This document shows, piece by piece, positions 40,211 through 49,600 of a stretch of DNA of 64,000 nucleotides (its first letter is position 1; each line of letters opens with the position of its first letter). The DNA is taken from assembly GCA_963575745.1 (NCBI GenBank), contig CAUYUJ010012581.1, positions 389,498-453,497 of the forward strand, in the 5' to 3' direction. Position numbers and translations under genes: made by a program. The notes under the pieces were generated by a model. The model was given only the letters and a program-made list of their open reading frames with translations, searched no databases and had not been told where the DNA came from. This DNA comes from Prorocentrum cordatum. Its lineage: Eukaryota; Sar; Dinophyceae; Prorocentrales; Prorocentraceae.

Positions 40211-41654
40211 ATGTCGGCCGCGCGTTGCTGCTTGCTGCTCGCCGTGACAGGCAGCTCTGCCGTCATGGACATAAAGGGGAAGGGCGGGCATCTCCGGAGG
40301 CCCAGAGAACAGGCGCCTCATGGTTTCATAGTGGGCGATGGTTCGAAGGTGCACGTGAGCGTCGAGGTGCTGGAGAGCGGAGGAATGCTTATTGGCACCA
40401 CCGCGATCGAGGAGCCGGCCCGCATAGAAACCGCGGATCTGTGCACGCAGGTCGGGGTGGCATGGTTGGCGCTGGTGCTTAGCGGCGGCGTCTTCGTCAT
40501 CTTGCCCAGGTACCAGACCCTGGCGCAGTTGCTCCTGTTCTTCGGGGCCCAGAACTTCATGAACTTGTTGTACATCAAGGCGATCATGTCCATCCACACG
40601 GTCTGCCAGGAGCTCAACATACGGCGCTTCCATGCGCTCCTAGTGCTGACGGCCATGCAGCAGCTCGCGGGCTTCCTCTTCCCGCGCTGGTGATCCTCGT
40701 GTCCCAGCTGACGCCGTGGGCCTACAGGCCGCACAGCATCGTCAGTAAGGACCAGGCCCTCGCGGTGATGGCCCTCGCAGTGTGCTTCACCCTGAACATC
40801 GCCCTCAACAACTTCAGCCTCTCGCTCCTGGACATGTCCGTTAACGTTATGGTCCGCTCCACGAGCCCGCCGATGTCTCTTCTCCTGCAGCTGTGCTTTC
40901 CTGCGAAGGTAGGCATGGTGCTACTCGGCGTCATCTGCGCGGCGCTGGTGGTTATTTCCAAGAGCACCCAGAAGAAGACGGCGGACCAGAACGAGGGCGG
41001 CGGCAGCAACACGCTGGGTCTCCCTGGAGCTCATGGTAGTTGTGATTCTTGGCAAGGGGTCAAGTTGAACGCTATCGACTCGCTCATTTACATGACCATT
41101 CCAATCGTCGTGCTGCTGTTGTTGCCCATCTACTTGATCAAGCACCCCGTGTCTTATCCTGGGCACGAGATGGCCACGAATTTCAGCGTGTTCGTGGAGA
41201 TCGCCCAGCTGAGCCTCGGCACCGTGGTGCAGGTGACGATGTCCGGCATCTGGGCCCTCGGCTACAACCTCCTGCTGTACAACATTGTCAGGGATCTCTC
41301 CCCGTTCTTCGCGTCGTTTGCCGCAAACTTCAAAAGGTGGCGGCCATCGCCCTGGCCCTGCTCATGGGCATGGAGTCGCTGCAGGCCGGCCGCTTGAAGT
41401 ACTTGATGTGCGCGGGCGCGGCGGGGAACATGGCGGCCTGCACCGCGTACAGTCTGTGGCCGCCGCAGCCGAAGAAGGAGCTCTCTGAAGAATGCAGCAG
41501 AGTTCTGCTGCAAAAAAGGCGGACGCCTGAGGCCCTCGCCTCTCTCGCCGAGGAGCGCCGAGAAGGGCGCGGGGCGCTTTGGCGTCGAAGGAGTGCCGGC
41601 AGGCGCGCGCCTTGCGTGCGTCGAGTGATCTCGCGCCCTGACGGCCGCGGCTAA
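40211..41654 (+). CDS. DMT / triose-phosphate-transporter-type membrane protein, intronless, two frame breaks
   Basis: About 480 residues. ATG 40211 opens a hydrophobic start (MSAARCCLLLAVTG), then a soluble stretch, then about nine to ten hydrophobic segments, among them VGVAWLALVLSGGVFVIL, TLAQLLLFFGAQNFMNLLYI, ALAVCFTLNIALNNFSLSLL, MVLLGVICAALVVIS, IPIVVLLLLPIYLI and ALGYNLLLYNIVRDLSPFFA. LNIALNNFSLSLL, followed by the RSTSPP segment, and the late YN...SPF region are typical of the SLC35/TPT branch of drug/metabolite transporters, which exchange nucleotide sugars or phosphorylated sugars across Golgi or plastid membranes; the substrate here is unknown. The reading frame shifts by one base at CCC 40681-40683 and again at AAAA 41332-41335. 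At each, one extra base in the run restores a continuous transporter, so base-calling error or recent decay is likely. No introns; the C-terminal tail is basic. Stop at 41652-41654. Confidence 0.8.
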
Positions 41655-42284
41655 TTTAGGCAGCATGCGAATCGCTGAATCGCTTCCTCTCCTCTTCCCC
41701 TTCTCTCCTCTTCTCCTCTTCCCGCTCCTCCTCCTATTCCCCGCCGGGGAGCAGGTGGAGGATATCTCTTAGATCCGTCGGTGCCAGTGCTCGAGGCCTG
41801 ACGAGGACACTGCCTATCCGCTGACTTCGCGGAGGGTTCGGTGGATCGCGCACACATGGTCCCCATACCGATGTATGAGCTCCTCCGACTGCACCGAATA
41901 CGAGATACCATCTGGCGCTGTCGGCTGTGGGTGTCGTTTCCTATGATTTCTTCAGCCGATCGGCGCGGGCCCTCGCGCCCCGCCCCCCCATGGAGTAGAT
42001 ATTGGCTGGCTGTTTTTGGGCGCCTGTTGCGAGCGGGTGGGGCCTCTCCTGGGGCGCACTGCTGCAAACAGTGGCATTCAGCAGAGGTCCGGAGACAGAC
42101 CCCTCCCGAACCCCCCCCGGTCCTCCCAATATCGAAACGCCTATACACATATATGGGGGGTTCCGTCCCCGGGGCCCCGCAGGGCCCCCCCTTGTACATA
42201 GGTAGTGCCCCCCTCCCAGGAGCCCCCCCGGGAGCCGCCCCGAGGCCCCGAGCAGCCTTGACCCGCCCAAGATTGCCTACAGAT
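41655..42284. other. Non-coding stretch after the transporter gene
   Basis: CTCTTC-rich pyrimidines at 41680-41745, otherwise nothing. No poly-A relic is visible downstream of the stop, as expected if the insertion is old. Confidence 0.45.
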
Positions 42285-42830
42285 GGCCAAAGAGCTCTCC
42301 AAGACGCACTCAGAGGGCCCCAATAGCGCTCGAAGACGGCCCAAGAGGCCCCCAAGACGGCCCAAGACGCTTCCAAGACGCCCCAAGAGGCTTCCAAGAG
42401 CACCCCCAAGAGAGCCCGAAGAAACAACATTCATTGATTTGTTGATGGTTTTTGAAGGATTTGGCCGTTCTCGATATTTGGGCGTCCCAACGTTCCAAGA
42501 TGGCCCAAGAGCCCCCCAAGACCGCCCCAAGACGGCCCGAGAGACCCCCAGGAGGGCTCCAAGACGGCCCAAGAGGGCACCAAGACGGCCTAAGAGGCCC
42601 CAGGGACGGCCCAAGAGGGCCCCAGGACGGCCCCAAGAGTGGGCCCAGAGGAGGAACCTGAACGGACATTGCGAGCTTTTGGTTCCAAGAGGCTCCCAGG
42701 AGGCCCCCAAGAGGCCCCCAGGAGGCTCCCGAGAGGCCCCCGGAGGCCCCTAAGAGCCCCCAAAAGGGCCCCAAGAGGTCCTGAAGAAGCCATCCAAGAG
42801 GCCCCCAAGAGGCCCCTGAACTGCCCCTGC
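42285..42830 (-). repeat. TTGGGGCC-type dispersed repeat, inverted long copy
   Basis: Dense GGCCCAAGAGG, CCCCCAAGACG and GGCTCCAAGACGGCC words. The central segment GAAACAACATTCATTGATTT then TTTTTGAAGGATTTGGCC (42420-42470) corresponds to the conserved segment at 27845-27890. Confidence 0.85.
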
Positions 42831-42984
42831 AGGGGCCCCCGAGACCCTTCCGAAGAGGTGGGATAAGGCTATTTGATAGCTGGCATGCGCGCGGCGTCAG
42901 GACTTTCGATGCTGCGCGCCACTTCGACAAACTCCCAGGGAGCGGCTGGTGATGCGCCGCCGGCGTCCTCGATCCCTCGTCCTT

Positions 42985-43605
42985 CCTCATCTTCTCCAAG
43001 GTGACCCGAGTTGCTCCCCCGGCCGCGAATAGCGGTCAAGGGGGAGTGACCGGGATGAGGGTGAGAGGTTGAACCTTCCATTCCCTCTTTCTTCCTCATT
43101 TTCTCCAGGGTGACCCAAGTCGTTCCACTGGCCGCGAAAAGCGGTCAAGGGGGAGTGACCGGGGCGGGCGTGAAAGGTTCAACGGTTCAACCCTCCACTC
43201 CTTCTTCCTTCCTCATCTTCTCCAGGGTGACCCGAGTCGCTCCCCCGGCCGCGAAACGCGGTCAAGGGGGAGTGACCGGGCCGGGCGTGAAAGGTTGAAC
43301 CCTACAATCCCTCTTCCTTCCTCAGATCATCTTCTCCAGGGTGACCCGAGTCGCTCCCCCTGCCGCGAAAAGCGGTCAAGGGGGAGTGACCGGGCCGGGC
43401 GTGAAAGGTTGAACCCTCCTTTCCTTTTTCCTTCCTCATCTTCTGCTGGGTGAACCCGAGTCGTTCCCCCGGCCGCGAAAAGCGGTCAAGGGGGAATGGC
43501 CGAGACGGTCGTGAAAAAGGTTGAACCCTCCACTCCGTTTTCCTTCCTCATCTTCTGCTGGGTGACCCGAGTCGCTCCCCTGGCCGCGAAAAGCGGTATA
43601 TATTG
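42985..43605 (+). repeat. 112-bp tandem repeat with internal hairpin, six copies
   Basis: GTGACCCGAG landmarks at 43001, 43110, 43227, 43341, 43450 and 43562. Each unit: CTTCCTCATCTTCTCC, GGGTGACCCGAGTCGCTCCC, CCGGCCGCGAAAAGCGGTCA, AGGGGGAGTGACCGGG, GTGAAAGGTTGAACCCTCC. GTCGCTCCCCC and GGGGGAGTGAC are nearly complementary and flank GGCCGCGAAAAGCGGTC, so a unit can fold into a two-part hairpin. Confidence 0.92.
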
Positions 43606-45445
43606 TCATGCGCCGCTTGCACCTAATGGGGGTGCCTTCTAGAACCCTGATTATCTGGGTGCCTGGCTAGGACGTACAGAAACAGAAATCCCCGCCCAGG
43701 ACAATTTCGTGTTTCCTTAATGCATGCCTATGATTTTGGGACGGGGGGGCGAATTGAATGTACGCACCACTCTAACATCACGCATGGAAGACCACGCGGT
43801 TTTTATATTATTCATTCAATCGTGTGATTATTTGATACGTCAGATACGCCACGTTGTCCAAATCCTCCCCATCCCCCATCCCCCTCTTTCTCGTCCGCCC
43901 CTCCATCTTCTCCACCCCTCCTCATTATCCTTGTTTTGTCTGTCTTTATTATGGCTCACGCAAATTTATTACCCCTGGGATTCGTTGTTTTTCTCGACTT
44001 GTGTCCTCTTCCTACTCTCTTCCCTTCTCCTTCCTCCTCTCCCCGTCTTGGCGCTCATTTGGGCCTCGTGGATGCCTCTACCCCCTCCTTTTCCTCCTCC
44101 TTTTCCTCCTCCTCCTCCTCCTCCTCCCTCTGGGCGTCGTTCGGTGGCGACGGTCTCGTGCCTCGCAACCTTTACTCGGGCCTCGGGCCCCTTGTCGGCG
44201 TCGTCCTCGTCATCGTTAGTCATCGTGCCACGGTGCGTGACGTTCGACGTTCGACTCGGAGTTGGGGCGCGAGTCGGGTCGGGTCGCGTCTGACGGGGTT
44301 CGGGCGTCGGGCGGGGCGTCGAGCGGGTCGTCGGGTGAAGCGTCGGCGTTGCGTCGAGCGGGGCGTCGGGCGTCGGGCGTTGCGTCGAGTCGGCCGGCCT
44401 GCGTTGAGCTCTCTGGCGCCGTCGTCGCTGGACGGGCGCGCGGGGCTGCGTCGGTCGCCGTCTTCCCCGACCCGTGCTGCCGAGCCGCCGCTGCCATGCG
44501 AACCCGGCGCAAATCCATGAGGGAGAGGGGGGAGAACGAAAGGGAGGCGGAGGAGGGGCGAGAGTCAGGAGAGGGAAGAGTCATCATGAGTCATATGAGT
44601 CAAGATTCAAGAGAAAAGACGAGGAGGTGGGGGAGGAGAAGACGAGGAACGGAACGAGTCGAGGAGGAGGCGGAGAAGGAGGAGGAGGAGGTGGAGGAGG
44701 AGGAGGAGCACGAGGAGGGAGACTGGGGAAACAGGAGGAAGAAAAGGACGAGAAGCGGGAGGCGTGGTCATAGGCCAATGCCGCAGCCATTGCCCTTTCC
44801 CCCCGACCCTAAGTGTTGACGCACGTAGGGTCGGGGAGAAAGGGTCGTTCTCCATACGCTCATGTGAATTAACATTATAATATGACTCATAATCGTAGTC
44901 ATCATAGTCATGGCTTGGTCCATGGTCATCATAGTTACTTAGTCTAGTTCGTGGACGTTTCGTCCACGAAGGGAAAGAGAGGGGATGTGGTCCCATATCC
45001 TTCCTCATCCTCGTCCTCCTCCTATTCTTCTTTTTCTTCCCTCACTTCGGGGGAGGGGGCTCCTCGTGCAGCCGCCCCTGGATTCGGCCCCTCCCTGCCT
45101 GCGCGGGGGAGGGGTGACTCCAGGTTGCGCTTGGCGCTGGCCAGGTGCCTACTGGCTCGCGCGGGGTCTCTTCCCCTTGCTCGCGGGATTCGATGTTTTT
45201 TTCGGAGCAGGCCGATGGCGTATTGTATTCAACATCCACCGTCCGAGTCCCAACCTATTCTACATTTCTACCTCCTCCCATTCCTCCGACTCCTACCTAC
45301 CTACTACTACTGCTCCTACTCCTCCCCGGCCTCCTTCGGCATTCGATTCCAAACCTCGTCTCGTCCTCGTTCGTCTCCTGGCTGGATTTGCGTCGGGTTG
45401 CTGCTGCCGCCGTTGCTCAGCCTGCTGCTGCTGCCGACTGCAGCC
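43606..45445. other. Non-coding stretch with low-complexity blocks
   Basis: CTCC pyrimidine tract at 44025-44135. Imperfect GCGTCGGGCG words at 44280-44400. GGA purine tract at 44510-44750. CTC tracts at 45005-45045. Open frames through these blocks are Ser/Arg/Glu-rich artefacts. Confidence 0.5.
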
Positions 45446-45645
45446 ATGGATTGGCTCGCCTGTCTGGACGACGGGGAGGCGGCGGAGGCCGACGGGGCGG
45501 CCGCCGCTGCGGCGGCGGCAGACGGCGGGGATGTCGCCCCGGCCTCGCCGCGGGCCGGACGCGTCCGGCTGAGGCGGGCGCAGGCCGAGCAGCCGGGGGG
45601 AAAAGGATTCGGCCGGATTAGCAGGTCGACCCTGCCAGATCAAGG
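45446..45645 (+). CDS. Exon 1 of the 45-55 kb gene
   Basis: ATG 45446, preceded by a CTG-rich tract ending ACTGCAG that could accept the spliced leader. Encodes MDWLACLDDGEAAEADG, an Ala run and RAGRVRLRRAQAEQ. Donor GTAACG at 45646. Confidence 0.55.
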
Positions 45646-46637
45646 GTAACGTAACAATATCGGCATCGGGGTATCGGGGTATCGGGTATCAGGTATCAGT
45701 GTACAGTGTACCGTGGTACTCAGTGGTACCCAACCTATCCTCGTGTCCTGAGTCTTGCGACCCATGCCTTTTGTGGCAACGTGGCCCTCGGAAGGGTCAG
45801 TCTTGCGTCCTCTCGCGTGTCCTCTCAAGTCCGAATGTAACTGGAAGAGTCGGAAGAGCTTAGAATCTAAAGCCTCGAATGGAGGAAGAGGGGGAGGAAG
45901 AGAGGAAGAGAAAACGTAGGTAGCCGTAGGTACCGTAGGTACCGTAGGTAGGTAGGATGAGAGGGGGAAGGAGGAGAGAAAAAGGGCGAGGAGGAGGAGG
46001 ACGAGGAGGAGGAGGAGAAAGAGGGAGGAGGACGAGGAGGAGGCGGAGGAGGAGGAGGACGAGGAGGAGGAGAAGAAGGAGGAGGAGGGTGTGGGCGAGG
46101 ACGAGTGGAGGGAGGATCGGAGGGATAAGGCGAGAAGGAGTGGGAAGAGGAGGAGGGCCGCCGGGGCCGGGCCCTTTCTCCCCCCACTTCTCTTTTCCTC
46201 CCCATCCCCCCGCTACCGTCTTCTTCTCCTAATCCCTCGGTCGGGCGCCCCCCTCCTCAGGCCCAGGCCCGCCCCATCTCTGCCGCCGTCGCCGCCGCCG
46301 CCGCCCTTTCGGCGCCCAGGCGGCGCGGGCTCGCGAGTGGCGAGCCATCCGGCGCGCTCGGCGGGCCGAAGGCCAGCGCCGCCGCCGCCGGCCCGCTCAC
46401 CTCTCGCGGGGGGGACGGCGCGCGGCGGTGGGATGAGCGGGCGGGAGAGGGAGTTCGGACTGCAGGGTGTGGAGGGGGACAGGGGCTCCGGGCTCGGTGT
46501 CTCGTCGTCGTCGTCCTCCTCCTCCTGCTCCTCCTACTCTTCGTCCACCTCCGCCTCCTCCTCCTCCTCCTCCTCCTCCTCCTCCTCCCCCTCGCTGTGT
46601 GTCTCTCTCTCTCTCTCTCTCCCTCTCTCTCTCTCTT

Positions 46638-46693
<56 letters not shown>

Positions 46694-49600
46694 TTTCCTC
46701 TTCCTCCCCCTCCTCCTCCTCCTCCTCCTCCTCCTCCTCTTCTTCTTCCTCCTCCGCAGTCTACAGTGGGGACGCGCATCAAGAAACCATAGCTGGCTGC
46801 TGGCTGCGCTGCATGTGCTTTTCGTCAGGGAATCCTGGGTTTCTTCGGCCCTCGCGCTGTGCTGTGACATCCCGCTGCCGTTGAAGAAGCCGTTGCGTTC
46901 AGGGTGCTCCAGGCCCCCCCTCAAGTGCACCTCGCGCGCGGGTTCTCAGGGTTGGGTTTCTTGCAAAGGTTTCTTGCGGCCGCGCCCGCATTGTGCTTAT
47001 CCGCCTCTGCCTCTTTTTCCGCCGCTGTCTCCGTTGGCCGGCCGCCGCAGGCGACCAGCAGCGGGACATCGAGGCGCTGGGCCAGGCGGTGCTGCACCAC
47101 AGCGCCCTCCGCGTGCGCCACGCCAGGCTGGTCGACCCCTTCGCCAAGAAGGGTGGGCGAGGGCGCACTTCCCGCAGGGTGCGCGGCGTGGCCAAGGCTG
47201 GCCAGGCCGTGGGCCACCCAACCCAATGCCCCCCCACCCCCATCAGATGACCCATCAAATGACCCAGGATGACCCAGGATGACCAGGATGACCCATCAGA
47301 TGGATGGCCCAGGATGGCCCATCAGATGACCATGATGGTGAGGAGGAGTAGGAGTCTGGGCCATGGGCCATGCATGGGACACCCGGACACCCTTGGAGAG
47401 GGCGCGAGGACGACGCCGAGGGCGAGGGGTCCAGGGTCCAGTAGGGCCCCCCAGTAGGGTGAGAGAATGGCCGAGGGAGGAGGAGGAGGAGGACGAGGGG
47501 GACGGGTGGGCCGGCGCAGAGCGAGGAGGAGGTAGACGACGACGAAGACGGGAGGATGGAGCGAGGAGGGGGGGGGAGCGGAGGTTTAAGGAAAGATGGG
47601 ATGGGCCGCGTCCGAGCAGGTCGTCTGCGGCTACAGCACCAAGAGCGGCATCTTGAACGCGCTCAAGGCCCAGGATGCGGCGCGGCGGTCAGTCCAAGTG
47701 CCTCCTCGCCTGGCGCTGGCGGTGTCGTACAGCCCGTTCCTCCGAGCCATGGACGCGGGCACGGCCCGCGGCATGCACTCCAGGACCGTCAACGCCTGCA
47801 AGAAGGCGACTGCGAGCGCTTTCATCGAGTACCAGGAGCGGCGGTGACCCTCGCCTCAATGCCCCCTCCCCCGACCCCCTCGGGCGCGGGCGCGGCCTAG
47901 CCGACGCCTGGAAAACCGCCCCTTCCGCGACGTCAGCATTGCTTTTCGAGCCCCCCTCCGGCCGCGTGCGCGCGTCTTGCAGCAAAGCGAGGGGGGCGTC
48001 GCGGAAGGGGATTGGATTGGTGTCCTAGGGGTCGGTTAGGCCGCCCCTGACCCCCCCTCGCTTCCCCGCCCTCGCCCCGCCCTTCCGCCATAGGAGACCA
48101 TCATCAACAAAGTCATTGCCGCGGCGGAGTCTGCCGGTGAGAAGCTCGATTTCTTTTACGAGGCGGTGATGTGGGACGAGGCCAAGCAAGTGATGTCTAT
48201 TGAAATGGATTCGAACCTCGAGGCTTGCCAGCAACTCTCCGGATGGCAGACATTCATTTGCAAGCGCAGGTTAGTTTGGAGTTATCAGCGGAAGGTCTAC
48301 ACAATGGACGTCATGTGCTTGCCGATCCCGCTGATGGGCCATCCGAATGCAAGCACGGTGTACGATGCATTGCACAGACATCCTTCAATGCAGACGATAT
48401 TGAGGCTGATCGAGAAGATGAAGAGCATGTCAAACTTTTTCGGCAGGTTGAGGGTTCCAGACGCAGCGCGCACCAACGTGAAGTTCCTCGGTTACGAAGC
48501 CTCTGAGATATACCCCCACGACCCGTGTGACACGTGGTATTGCAGCATTCACCAGAACCACATGTGCGCAGGGGCCCTCATCAATCTCATGGGAATGAAA
48601 TATGCTTCGGCGATCTACAGTTCGAGCCTGTTGCTGAGGACTGGTGGGTATTTCCTTCGACTCATTCTAGCCGTTCGATTGCTGGTTCAGGAGAAGTTTG
48701 TTTCGCTTGGCGCGGCGCCGTACGAGAGCGACCTTCAGCTGTGCAAGGACTTCCTCGACCTGGCCTGGTCGACGAAAAGCTGCAAGCTTGAGGCTGAGGG
48801 CTTCGCCTCCAGGCGGAGGGCGGCCGTCTGCGCCGCGCAGAAGAAGGAGTTCCTGGATGTTTTCAACGGAGGGTTCAAGAGGTGGAGACTCTCCAGTTTG
48901 TACCATTACTGCACTGGGCCAGATTGCTGCAGGAGCGAGGCGCACACTCGAGAGCGCATGGCCCAGGTCATCATTCGCATTATCTTGGGCCATCGGCCGA
49001 CGGTGCCGTCGCTCAACAGGTGGACTCTCATAGGGCCGGCGATTGATTTTCATTTGCTCGGAATGGTTCACAACATCCTGCCCCAGCTGTACGCCGTCGG
49101 CTTCTGCAACTTGGAGTCGGAGCTCATCAAGGCGGCCACCGACCTCGAGGAGCAGAGACAAGCTGGCGCGGCTGCTGGAGTCGACGACCAGATCGTTTCG
49201 GAGTGGCATTGGCACGCCGCTGCAGGGAAGCGCCTCCGCGACGTCAAGGACGTTTTCGGCAGCGTCACGTTCTTTCTCAACCTCTACGTCTTCGCTGCTG
49301 TTCTTCACCCCATCTTCCGCATCACTCACTGGCTCATATCGCGATCAAAGGACGTTGTGGACGAAGGCCAAGGGCCGCCAATTCTGGATTGGCTCTACGC
49401 GCCTTCGTCGCCAGTGGTGGCGAGCGGCGTTCACTTCTCTCAGACTCTAGCGGCCGCCACGGCGGTGTCGAGGACCATCGTTTGCTTGTCCGGTTACGTC
49501 AGCTACCAAGAGTTTTGCACCGACCGCGAACTGGTCTTGCGGATTCGGGGATATTTTGTGTGCGCTGCTGCATGGATTTACTACCGGCACTGGAGGCGCA

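Noticed and set aside
44262-44819. 185-codon Arg/Ser/Glu-rich frame
   Set aside because: It passes through GCGTCGGG and GGA low-complexity blocks; no conserved segment or splice context.
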